Assembly (NCBI GenBank): GCA_002306075.1
Contig: DBRW01000078.1
Location: 1-13,395 of the forward strand
Source of the DNA: Synergistaceae bacterium UBA1358
GTDB lineage: Bacteria; Synergistota; Synergistia; Synergistales; Synergistaceae
Reading direction: 5' to 3'
DNA length: 13,395 nt
In this document: in pieces, positions 5,379 through 12,396 of the stretch
Layout of the letters: the number at the start of each line of letters is the position of its first letter
How positions within the stretch are numbered: the stretch's first letter is position 1
Program-made: the position numbers and the translations under genes
Notes under the pieces: generated by a model
What the model saw: only the letters and a program-made list of their open reading frames with translations
What the model was told of the DNA's origin: nothing
The model's database searches: none

Positions 5379-7973
5379 ATGGACAAAAAAATGCTTCTAA
5401 TAGACGGACACGGACTTGCCTTCAGGGGGTTTTACGCTCTTCCCGAGACACTGACCGCCGCTGACGGAACTCCCACCAATGCCGTCGTAGGTTTCACAAC
5501 TATGCTGCTGAACGGACTTGACAAGTGGAAGCCCGACAGGGTCGGACTCTTCTTCGATCCTAAGGGGCCTACGAGACGTCATGAACTCTTCAAGGAATAC
5601 AAGGAAGGCAGAAGACCTACACCTGAGGGTTTCAAGGTGCAGCTTCCGCTTATCATCGACATAAGCAGGGCCATGGGCATACCTGTCTTCATAAGGGAGG
5701 GCATGGAGGCCGACGATTACATAGTCTCCACTGCCAGAAGTGCTTCGGACGATGGATGGAACGTATCTATATTTTCCGCTGACAAGGACCTCTTCCAGGT
5801 CATAAACGGCAACATAAAGATAATACGCCCGTCAAAAGGGGTAAGCGACTTTAAAATATACGACAGAGAGAATTTCACAGAGGAGTATGGCTTCAGGCCC
5901 GAGGCAATGGTCGATTACCTTGCGCTCGTCGGGGACGCGGTCGACAATATTCCCGGGGTGCCCGGGATAGGTGATAAGACGGCAAAGGAACTCATCGGCA
6001 GATTTGGTTCTTTGGAAGGCATCTTTGAAAATCTGGACGAAATATCGAAGAGCAGAAGGTCAAAGCTAGAAGAGAACAGGCAACTGGCCTATTCAAGCAG
6101 AGACCTGATAATCCCGCAGCTGACCGAAAGCGTGCCACTCGACGAACTCATCATGAAAGATCCGGACAAAGAGACCCTGGCGGAACTGTGTACAAGATTA
6201 AGCCTAAGGAGGCTTATGGACCGGTTGATGCCTGAATCAAAAGATACGACAAGTAAGGCAAGCATCAAGAAATCCGCTGTGGTTATAAAAAATAAAGGCC
6301 CGGCAGTCACGCCTGTCATCGAGATAGGATATATCCCTGAGGGAACAGTGACAGGATATGATGACCTTTTCGAAGCGCCGGAACTTGCAATGGCTGCCGT
6401 GACCGATGGAAAAACCGTCTTTTGTCTTTTTGACAGGGCAGGCAGGACTGCAATGCTCGATCCAGACGATAACAATACTATGAAGAAGTGGTCTGTCTGG
6501 TGCGAAAGCGGCAGCCTTACTCTATTCGGATACAGGGAGATGCTTGCAAAATATGACATTCCGCTTCCTCCTGCGGAAAGGATAAAGGATGTAGAGGTGG
6601 CACACTATCTTCTGCACCCGGACAGAGGCGGCAGCGCGATAGAGAAGACCCTAGGCAGAAAGCTTCCCGCAGGGAAGAAGCTTGCCTCTGAGCTTTTCAC
6701 GATGTGGGATGTCTTCGAACCTGAGATAAAAAAATTCGGCCTGGACAAACTTATGAAAGAACTGGACCTCCCCCTTTCTGCAGCCCTTGCCAACCTGCAA
6801 AGGAACGGGATATATGCCGACACAGAGAAACTTGTTTCGATGGAGGAGGATCTCGTGGAGGCTATCACCCAGACGGAAAAAGATATTGAAGAATTAGTGG
6901 GTGAGAGTATTAACCTTAACTCACCAAAACAGGTGGGATGGCTGTTGTTTGAACATCTCCACCTCCCTCCCATAAAGAAAACACAGACAGGATATTCCAC
7001 GGACATGAGCGTCCTTGAAGAGCTGGCCCGGCTTCCCGAGCCGCTTTGCGTTGTTCCCAACAAGATAATAGAGTATCGTGAAGAGGCAAAAATACTCTCC
7101 GGTTTTGTGTTGCCTTTCCTTGCTGCGGCAAGGGCGGGAGAGGGGATGATCCACTCAACCTTTGACCATCTTTCCACAGGCACGGGACGCCTTTCAAGCA
7201 GGGATCCCAACGTTCAGAACATGCCGGTGTTCGGCAAATGGGCCACGAGGTTCAGGGACTGCTTTGTGCCATCCGGAGAAGGGAAGATCTTTGTCGCGGC
7301 AGACTATTCCCAGATAGAACTGAGGGTGCTTGCCCATCTTTCCGGAGAGAAGATGCTGCTGAAAGCTTTCTCGGAGGGCCGTGACGTTCATATGGAGACG
7401 GCCTCATGGGTATTCGGACTTCCTTCCGAAGAGATAACCCAGGAGCAGAGGAGGTTCGCCAAGGTGGTCAATTTCGGCCTGCTGTACGGCATGGGGGCCC
7501 ACGGACTTGCTCAGCGGCTCGGCATATCACGGCCGCAGGCGGCCGCTATGGTCGAAAGGTACTTCAGCGTCCTTCCAAACGTTAAAGGGTATCTTGAGAA
7601 GAGCGTAAGGGAGGCAAAAGAGGCAGGCTATACCCGTTCGATATTCGGACGCATAAGGCCGCTTGCCGAAGTTGCGACGACTGCGGGAAGGGGCAACAAC
7701 CCGATTGACAGGGTGGCAGTGAACACTCCCATACAGAGCGCCGCGTCCGACATCGCCAAAATAGCCATCATGAGGTTCGATAAGGTCATCAAAGAAGAGT
7801 TCAAAGGGGCGAAGACGGTGCTTCAGATACATGACTCGATCGTATGCGAATGTATGCAGGAGGACGCCGACAGGCTTGAAAAGAGGCTGGTCGAAGTCAT
7901 GGAAGGCGTAGATGTGCTGAACGTACCCGTAAAGGCCGAACCAAAACGGGGATACTCGCTTAGTAAAGTTTAG
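5379..7973 (+). CDS. polA: DNA polymerase I (family A)
   Basis: The 864-residue enzyme fills gaps and removes RNA primers during lagging-strand synthesis and repair. Residues 1 to about 290 form the 5'-3' exonuclease: LLIDGHGLAFRG at the start, EADDYIVSTA, and the helix-hairpin-helix GVPGIGDKTAKEL. About 300-470 is a 3'-5' exonuclease-like domain without the DxE active-site motif, so proofreading is probably lost, as in Bacillus and Taq enzymes. The polymerase domain has motif A DYSQIELRVL (D642), motif B RRFAKVVNFGLLYG (K695, F699, Y703) and motif C QIHDSIVCE (D819). Motif C has HDS where most family members have HDE. AGGA at 5367-5370 stands eight bases before ATG 5379, supporting this start. 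A promoter at 5302-5330 and a strong terminator make it a single-gene unit. Confidence 0.97.
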   Translation: MDKKMLLIDGHGLAFRGFYALPETLTAADGTPTNAVVGFTTMLLNGLDKWKPDRVGLFFDPKGPTRRHELFKEYKEGRRPTPEGFKVQLPLIIDISRAMGIPVFIREGMEADDYIVSTARSASDDGWNVSIFSADKDLFQVINGNIKIIRPSKGVSDFKIYDRENFTEEYGFRPEAMVDYLALVGDAVDNIPGVPGIGDKTAKELIGRFGSLEGIFENLDEISKSRRSKLEENRQLAYSSRDLIIPQLTESVPLDELIMKDPDKETLAELCTRLSLRRLMDRLMPESKDTTSKASIKKSAVVIKNKGPAVTPVIEIGYIPEGTVTGYDDLFEAPELAMAAVTDGKTVFCLFDRAGRTAMLDPDDNNTMKKWSVWCESGSLTLFGYREMLAKYDIPLPPAERIKDVEVAHYLLHPDRGGSAIEKTLGRKLPAGKKLASELFTMWDVFEPEIKKFGLDKLMKELDLPLSAALANLQRNGIYADTEKLVSMEEDLVEAITQTEKDIEELVGESINLNSPKQVGWLLFEHLHLPPIKKTQTGYSTDMSVLEELARLPEPLCVVPNKIIEYREEAKILSGFVLPFLAAARAGEGMIHSTFDHLSTGTGRLSSRDPNVQNMPVFGKWATRFRDCFVPSGEGKIFVAADYSQIELRVLAHLSGEKMLLKAFSEGRDVHMETASWVFGLPSEEITQEQRRFAKVVNFGLLYGMGAHGLAQRLGISRPQAAAMVERYFSVLPNVKGYLEKSVREAKEAGYTRSIFGRIRPLAEVATTAGRGNNPIDRVAVNTPIQSAASDIAKIAIMRFDKVIKEEFKGAKTVLQIHDSIVCECMQEDADRLEKRLVEVMEGVDVLNVPVKAEPKRGYSLSKV

Positions 7974-7977
7974 GGGC

Positions 7978-8016
7978 TTGCTGAGCGATGGCCGAGCATT
8001 GCTCAGCAAATTTTTT
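7978..8016 (+). terminator. Intrinsic terminator of polA
   Basis: TTGCTGAGCGATG (7978-7990) pairs over 13 positions (one G-U) with CATTGCTCAGCAA (7997-8009) around the six-base loop gccgag, followed by A and six T. It starts five bases after the polA stop codon. Confidence 0.92.
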
Positions 8017-8041
8017 AAGGGAAAACAGTGTGTAATTTTAC

Positions 8042-8070
8042 TTGCGTCTTTATGCAACCTGCAATATAAT
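8042..8070 (+). promoter_or_regulatory. Promoter of rpmE
   Basis: A perfect TATAAT (8065-8070) stands 17 bases after TTGCGT (8042-8047), a partial -35 match. Transcription would begin near 8077, leaving a leader of about 40 bases with no evident structure before the ribosome binding site GGAGGTG (8104-8110). The polA terminator lies just upstream, so rpmE is expressed independently. Confidence 0.8.
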
Positions 8071-8117
8071 GTACAGCTGTATGTTAGACGTATCAGAACA
8101 TCTGGAGGTGCAATATA

Positions 8118-8357
8118 TTGAAAAAGGATATACATCCGAAATACGAAACCTGCAAGGTCACCTGCGCCTGCGGCAATACATTCGAGACCAGGTCGACAAC
8201 AGGAGACATGAGGGTTTCGGTCTGTAACGCATGTCACCCTTTCTACACAGGTAAAAAGGGTCGCGTGATAGAAGCCGGACGACTCGAGAAATTCCGTCAG
8301 AAATACGCAGGCGTGAACTACGGACAGAAGAGCGCAAAAGAGGGTACAGAAGAATAG
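8118..8357 (+). CDS. rpmE: 50S ribosomal protein L31, zinc-binding (C+) type
   Basis: The 79-residue L31 is part of the large subunit near the central protuberance, bridging to the small subunit. The start MKKDIHPKY and the core CNACHPFYTGK are diagnostic. Cysteines 16 and 18 plus the pair C36 and C39 form the zinc site of the C+ type, and an extra C12 is present. A polar C-terminal tail after residue 66 is slightly longer than in E. coli L31. The start codon is TTG, supported by GGAGGTG at 8104-8110, seven bases upstream. It has its own promoter and terminator. Zinc-binding L31 is often exchanged for a zinc-free paralogue under zinc limitation in bacteria that have both; no such paralogue is in this window. 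Confidence 0.95.
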   Translation: MKKDIHPKYETCKVTCACGNTFETRSTTGDMRVSVCNACHPFYTGKKGRVIEAGRLEKFRQKYAGVNYGQKSAKEGTEE

Positions 8358-8368
8358 CTTTCACCCAC

Positions 8369-8397
8369 GAGGGGAGCATGCCGCTCCCCTCTTTTTT
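8369..8397 (+). terminator. Intrinsic terminator of rpmE
   Basis: GAGGGGAGC (8369-8377) and GCTCCCCTC (8383-8391) form a perfect nine-base-pair stem with loop atgcc, followed by six T (8392-8397). It lies eleven bases after the rpmE stop. Confidence 0.95.
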
Positions 8398-8457
8398 CTA
8401 GTAATTCCCGACCCGTACTGACCTGGATATTCCACATGACGAAAGGAGGCTCTCTCC

Positions 8458-9150
8458 TTGCCGATAGAAGTTGAATTGATCGCAAGCACCCCGGATGCCG
8501 CGACAGTGGTCGCTGCCGCAGCAAAAATTTGTTACAGTCCTTCAGGGGCTGTGGATATCCTTGAAGGCCTTGACGAGAAAAAGACAGTCTCATTTTTGAA
8601 GATGCTGAGAGAGTCAGGTCATCTTTCGCCATTTGAGCATGTTTCATTTACATTTGCCATAGAGGGAGTAAGCAGGGTCGCGACACACCAGCTGGTAAGG
8701 CACAGACTGGCAAGCTATTCCCAGCAGAGCCAGCGGTACGTCGGTATGTCCGGACAGACATGCATAGTGCCTCCATCAGTACTTGAGAATGAAGAGGCGC
8801 ATGATCTCTTTATCAAGCAGACAAGAGATGCCTGGAGTTGTTACGAGCAGCTTGTATCTCTTGGGATCCCGAAAGAGGACGCGCGATTCATATTGCCGCA
8901 CGGGACTGAGACCAGGCTCGTTATGACGATGAACGCACGCGAACTGCACCATTTCTTCTCTCTGAGGCTTTGTAAAAGAGCTCAGTGGGAGATCAGGGAA
9001 CTGGCAAGAAAAATGCTGATGCTGGCAAGAAACGCAGCTCCGGATATATTTGATCTAGCCGGGCCTTCCTGCGTTGTAGAAGGGATATGCAAAGAAGCTC
9101 ACTCATGCGGTGAGCCGTATGTAAGCATGGAGAAGATGTTGTCTGAATGA
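8458..9150 (+). CDS. thyX: Flavin-dependent thymidylate synthase ThyX
   Basis: The 230-residue enzyme makes dTMP from dUMP using methylenetetrahydrofolate, FAD and NADPH. It is the alternative to ThyA and acts as a homotetramer. The ThyX signature RHRxxSxxxxSxR is present as RHRLASYSQQSQR at residues 81-93. Other family stretches are SPFEHVSFTF (57-66) and the LPHGTETRLVMTMNARELHHFFSLR region. The C-terminus carries three spaced cysteines (GPSC, GIC, HSCG), a pattern I associate with a subset of ThyX proteins and whose role I do not know. The start is TTG with GGAGG at 8445-8449, eight bases upstream; no better start is in frame nearby. Its TGA overlaps the next ATG as ATGA, so it is probably co-translated with the DUF1385 gene. 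No clear promoter is visible in the 60 bases after the rpmE terminator. Confidence 0.96.
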   Translation: MPIEVELIASTPDAATVVAAAAKICYSPSGAVDILEGLDEKKTVSFLKMLRESGHLSPFEHVSFTFAIEGVSRVATHQLVRHRLASYSQQSQRYVGMSGQTCIVPPSVLENEEAHDLFIKQTRDAWSCYEQLVSLGIPKEDARFILPHGTETRLVMTMNARELHHFFSLRLCKRAQWEIRELARKMLMLARNAAPDIFDLAGPSCVVEGICKEAHSCGEPYVSMEKMLSE

Positions 9151-10112
9151 AGGATATAATAACAGTTCTGCGGCGGATGACCTTATCCGCTGCGTTTGCT
9201 GTGCCAAAAAAGATACCGGTAGGCGGTCAGGCCGTCATAGAGGGAGTGCTTATGAAAGGCCCGGAACATTGGGGGCTGGCGGTCAGGGAACCGGGAGGTT
9301 CCATCTGGCTCAAGGCATGGCTCGGCTCTGAGTGGGTCAAAAGGGGAATATGGAAATACCCGGTCATCCGTGGCTTTGCCACCATGGTTGAGATGATCAG
9401 GATAGGTATGAAGGCACTCTCTCTTTCAGCCGAGATCAGCCTCGGCGAGGAGGACAACATCACTCCGCTTGAGATGGCAGGGGCAATTGCAGTTGCTGTC
9501 GTTTTAGTCGCGGGACTTTTTGTGGCGCTGCCTATGCTTGTTTCTGAATATCTGACGTCACATTTTGGCCTTTCACATATTACAAAAAACATCGCCGAGG
9601 GCATACTGAGGGGCCTGATTTTTATCGGTTACGTCGCGATGATCGGACTTTGGAAGGACATAAAGCAGGTCTTCGCGTACCACGGAGCGGAGCACAAGGC
9701 TATAAACGCTTATGAGAACGGATCCGAACTCACTCCCGAGAACGTAGCGAAGTTCTCGAGGATACACAGGCGCTGTGGGACCTCATTCCTGCTGGTGGTT
9801 ATCTTTGTCAGCATAATAGTATTCTCCGCAATAGGCGGAGGATCACTGCTGTGGAGGATAGGAAGCAGGGTCCTTCTGCTGCCGCTCGTGATAGGGATCT
9901 CATATGAGTTTATAAAAAGTGCGTCAAACTCCGATACATGGGGAAGATACTGCATAATGCCGGCCCTTTCGCTGCAGTATATGACAACAAGGGAGCCAAG
10001 GATCGATCAGATCGAGGTGGCGATAGCCGCGCTGGATCTGGCTTTGGACCCGAAAGGAGTCACGGAGCCCCTGACTGACAAAGCAGTTGAAGAGGCGGCT
10101 GAGCAGCAGTAA
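9147..10112 (+). CDS. DUF1385 (YqhQ-like) integral membrane protein
   Basis: The 321-residue membrane protein of the DUF1385 family has no established biochemical function. Family signatures are clear: PVGGQAVIEGV (residues 24-34), YHGAEHKAI (178-186) and RRCGTSFL (about 208-215). Hydrophobic segments lie near residues 109-135, 150-170, 212-232 and 238-256. The conserved His/Glu/Cys motifs suggest metal or ligand binding, which is inference. The start overlaps the thyX stop, with GGAGAAG at 9129-9135. Homologues often sit beside rpmE, prfA and prmC in Firmicutes-like genomes, as here, hinting at a conserved link with translation or envelope functions. The last codons (10098-10112) fall inside hairpin repeat copy B, so the AEEAAEQQ tail may have been shaped by the repeat. 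Confidence 0.88.
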   Translation: MKDIITVLRRMTLSAAFAVPKKIPVGGQAVIEGVLMKGPEHWGLAVREPGGSIWLKAWLGSEWVKRGIWKYPVIRGFATMVEMIRIGMKALSLSAEISLGEEDNITPLEMAGAIAVAVVLVAGLFVALPMLVSEYLTSHFGLSHITKNIAEGILRGLIFIGYVAMIGLWKDIKQVFAYHGAEHKAINAYENGSELTPENVAKFSRIHRRCGTSFLLVVIFVSIIVFSAIGGGSLLWRIGSRVLLLPLVIGISYEFIKSASNSDTWGRYCIMPALSLQYMTTREPRIDQIEVAIAALDLALDPKGVTEPLTDKAVEEAAEQQ

Positions 10113-10189
10113 GAAATAGTGAAGCTGCCGGAAGATCACCGGCGTGAAACTGCGACAGAAGCATGTCGTGTGAAGCAGTTGTGAAGGCC
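10098..10189 (+). repeat. Hairpin-array repeat, copy B (+ orientation), overlapping the 3' end of the DUF1385 gene
   Basis: This is the 92-base ungapped partner of copy A. GTGAA heads stand at 10119, 10144 and 10170, the same 25 and 26 spacing as in A. Unit one has stem GCCGG (10127-10131) with CCGGC (10139-10143). Unit two has CGAC (10153-10156) with GTCG (10165-10168), against CGGC/GCCG in copy A, so a pair changed on both sides. The first 15 bases are the final codons and stop of the upstream gene. Confidence 0.75.
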
Positions 10190-10205
10190 GGTGGGAATTG
10201 CATCA

Positions 10206-10276
10206 GTGGTGAATTTGCAGCCTCTGGCTGCAAATTCACCACAACGGGATCTTCGTCGCTAATTCACCGGCGGACG
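10206..10276 (-). repeat. Hairpin-array repeat, copy D (- orientation), including a perfect 17-bp hairpin
   Basis: GTGGTGAATTTGCAGCC (10206-10222) and its exact reverse complement (10226-10242) flank a TCT loop. On the - strand, units headed GTGAATT start at 10267 and 10239, exactly 28 apart as in copy C. The first D unit matches the first C unit at 20 of 28 positions. The 16 bases at 10261-10276 are the exact reverse complement of 5084-5099. Confidence 0.7.
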
Positions 10277-10294
10277 CTTTCTCCGCCTGCTTTT
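10269..10294 (+). terminator. Weak candidate terminator of the thyX-DUF1385 unit
   Basis: GGCGGA (10269-10274) and TCCGCC (10282-10287) form a six-base-pair stem with loop cgctttc, followed by TGCTTTT. The T-tract is short and interrupted, and the stem also belongs to the repeat arrays, so termination here is only possible. Confidence 0.35.
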
Positions 10295-10323
10295 AGCGAT
10301 CGATTGCCAGTCTTTATGACAGC

Positions 10324-10372
10324 TTCACACGGCAGATATTGCCGCAGTTTTACGCAGGAAGGAACGTCCTGC
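10324..10372 (-). repeat. Hairpin-array repeat, copy E (- orientation)
   Basis: On the - strand, GTAAA (10353) and GTGAA (10328) head two units 25 bases apart. The hairpins are GCAGGA/TCCTGC (10354-10359 with 10367-10372) and CGGCA/TGCCG (10330-10334 with 10340-10344). GCTTCACACG at 10322-10331 is the exact inverse of CGTGTGAAGC at 10167-10176 in copy B. It ends 10 bases before the AGGTGG ribosome binding site of prfA. No separate prfA promoter was found in this spacer. Confidence 0.55.
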
Positions 10373-10398
10373 AATTAAAACAGGTGGTGTAACGACAT

Positions 10399-11472
10399 AT
10401 GGAATTGATGGATAAGTTAAGGGAGATCGAACAGAGCTATAAAGAGATAGAGGCTCGAATGGCCGACCCAGAGGTCGCTAACGACCCACAGGAGATGCAG
10501 TCTCTCGGAAAGAAGCACGTCGACCTGACTCCGATCGTAGATGCGTTCATGCGCTACGAGTCTGTCCTCAAGCAGATCAAGGACTCGAAAGAAATGATCG
10601 CCGGGGACGACAAGGAGATGGCCGAGCTTGCAAAGGAAGAGCTTGTTCTTTTGGAATCTGAGCTAAAGGACCTGGAAAGGCAGATCCAGATCCTCCTGCT
10701 GCCCAAGGATATCAACGATGACAGGAGCGTCATCATCGAGATTAGGGGAGGTGCGGGAGGAGACGAAGCGGCACTGTTTGCCGCCAACCTTTTCCGTATG
10801 TATACGAGATTTGCCGAACGCCAGAGGTGGAAGACCGAGATCATCTCCGCAAGCGAGACCGGCATAGGCGGATACAAGGAAATAATCTTCAGGATAGACG
10901 GACCGGGAGCGTACAGCAGCCTGAAGTTCGAAAGCGGTGTGCACAGGGTACAGCGTGTGCCCGAGACAGAGGCAAGCGGACGCATACATACATCCACGGC
11001 GACCGTGGCAGTGCTGCCCGAAGCAGCGGACGTAGACATCGAAGTCCGTCCCGAAGATCTCAAGATCGACACCTACCGGGCCAGCGGTGCAGGCGGACAG
11101 CATGTCAACATGACGGACTCCGCGGTGAGGATAACACACCTTCCGACCGGTATAGTCGTAACGTGCCAGGATGAGAGATCACAGATCAAGAACAGGGCAA
11201 AGGCGATGCAGTTCCTGAGGACGAAGCTATACGACGCCGAACTGCAGAGGCAGAACGCGGAAATGGCTGCCGAGAGGAAGGGGCAGGTCGGGACAGGAGA
11301 CCGCTCAGAACGTATCAGGACATACAATTATCCTCAGAACCGAATCTCCGACCACAGGATAAACCTTACGCTTTACAAGCTTGACCAGGTCATGGACGGA
11401 GACATCTATGAGCTGATACGCGCACTCTCGGATGCCGACCAGGCGGAAAAGCTTAAAATGCTGACTGTGTAG
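10399..11472 (+). CDS. prfA: Peptide chain release factor 1
   Basis: The 357-residue RF1 recognises UAA and UAG stop codons and triggers peptide release. Domain 1 is the coiled N-terminal region to about residue 100. The acidic-glycine segment IRGGAGGDEAALFA follows. The P-x-T codon-reading tripeptide is PET at 188-190, the position of PAT in E. coli RF1. The catalytic GGQ is at 232-234 within GAGGQHVN. The C-terminal RIRTYNYPQNRISDHRINL stretch is typical of RF1. ATG 10399 has AGGTGG at 10382-10387, eleven bases upstream; a second in-frame ATG at 10408 lacks a suitably spaced site. The next gene, prmC, encodes the methylase that modifies Q234, and starts 12 bases downstream, so the two are almost certainly co-transcribed. 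Confidence 0.97.
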   Translation: MELMDKLREIEQSYKEIEARMADPEVANDPQEMQSLGKKHVDLTPIVDAFMRYESVLKQIKDSKEMIAGDDKEMAELAKEELVLLESELKDLERQIQILLLPKDINDDRSVIIEIRGGAGGDEAALFAANLFRMYTRFAERQRWKTEIISASETGIGGYKEIIFRIDGPGAYSSLKFESGVHRVQRVPETEASGRIHTSTATVAVLPEAADVDIEVRPEDLKIDTYRASGAGGQHVNMTDSAVRITHLPTGIVVTCQDERSQIKNRAKAMQFLRTKLYDAELQRQNAEMAAERKGQVGTGDRSERIRTYNYPQNRISDHRINLTLYKLDQVMDGDIYELIRALSDADQAEKLKMLTV

Positions 11473-11484
11473 GTATCAAGTATT

Positions 11485-12336
11485 TTGAAACTGTCGGATC
11501 TTCGTTCCCAATGTCTGGGCATACTCCTTAAAGAAGGGATAGAGAGGCCATACTACACCATTGACCTGATCCTCTCGAAAACGCTCGGGATAGAAAGGGC
11601 GCTCCTCATAGCCAAAGACGATATGGAAATTCCCACGCAGAAATGTGTGGGAATTTTGTCTATGGCAGAGAAAAGAGCCAGAAGGATACCCCTGTCCTAT
11701 ATCATAGGTGAAGCTGAATTTTACGGAAGGCCCTTTGAAGTCGGGGAAGGATGTCTGATCCCGAGACCGGAGACGGAGCTTCTTGTCGAGGAGATGCTCA
11801 GAGCGTGTCCCGAAGCATCACGTTTTGCCGACTGGTGTACTGGAAGCGGGTGCATTGGGATCACAATGATATTGGAGAATGACGATCTATCCGGGTATGG
11901 AGTCGACTCCAGCGAGACAGCACTACGTTGGGCAGTTTTAAACGCAAAGAAATATAATTTAGAATCAAAATTCAAACTCATTCTTAATTCCGATCCGTCT
12001 CTTTGCAATATCGGGCACGAGTCGCTTGACTTTATTGTCGCAAATCCGCCCTATATCCCTTCGCATGAAATAGAAGGACTCATGCCCGATGTCAGGGATA
12101 ACGAACCTCTCGAGGCGCTCGACGGCGGAGAGGAAGGTATTGATGTTTACAGTCTTCTGTTCTCAGGGCTGCCGAAATTTTTAAAAACAGGCGGCATCCT
12201 TGGTTTTGAGATCGCTGGAGACGAGCAGGCCAAACTCCTGATGTCGATTGCACCGCAGGATTTAGTTCTGATGAACAAAATTTTTGACTATAACGGGATA
12301 TTAAGACATTTAACGTGGAAAAAAACAGTGCAATAG
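11485..12336 (+). CDS. prmC: Release-factor glutamine N5-methyltransferase PrmC
   Basis: This is a 283-residue S-adenosylmethionine-dependent methylase that modifies the glutamine of the GGQ motif in RF1 and RF2. An N-terminal helical domain of about 80 residues, which binds the release factor, precedes the Rossmann domain. Motif I is D116-W-C-T-G-S-G-C, a variant of the usual DLGTGSG. NPPY at 187-190 is the glutamine-binding catalytic motif, followed by YIPSHEI and the EPLEALDGGEEGID stretch. The start is TTG, with AGGT at 11472-11475 overlapping the prfA stop region, nine bases upstream. Pairing with prfA is the common bacterial arrangement. The segment 11936-12010 is noticeably more A+T-rich than the rest, without breaking the frame. 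No terminator follows, and trxB begins 60 bases on. Confidence 0.95.
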   Translation: MKLSDLRSQCLGILLKEGIERPYYTIDLILSKTLGIERALLIAKDDMEIPTQKCVGILSMAEKRARRIPLSYIIGEAEFYGRPFEVGEGCLIPRPETELLVEEMLRACPEASRFADWCTGSGCIGITMILENDDLSGYGVDSSETALRWAVLNAKKYNLESKFKLILNSDPSLCNIGHESLDFIVANPPYIPSHEIEGLMPDVRDNEPLEALDGGEEGIDVYSLLFSGLPKFLKTGGILGFEIAGDEQAKLLMSIAPQDLVLMNKIFDYNGILRHLTWKKTVQ

Positions 12337-12396
12337 TATAGAATCCAGAAAGTTATTGAAATTATTTGCAAATTTCTATGAGAGGGAGCGTTTTAT

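Noticed and set aside
7527..8237. 236-codon - strand frame across the end of polA and rpmE
   Set aside because: It runs through the polA terminator, the rpmE promoter and two well-supported genes on the other strand; no family resemblance.
12356..12382. TTGAAA ... TATGAG as a trxB promoter
   Set aside because: The spacer is only 15 bases and the -10 match is poor; co-transcription with prfA-prmC is simpler.
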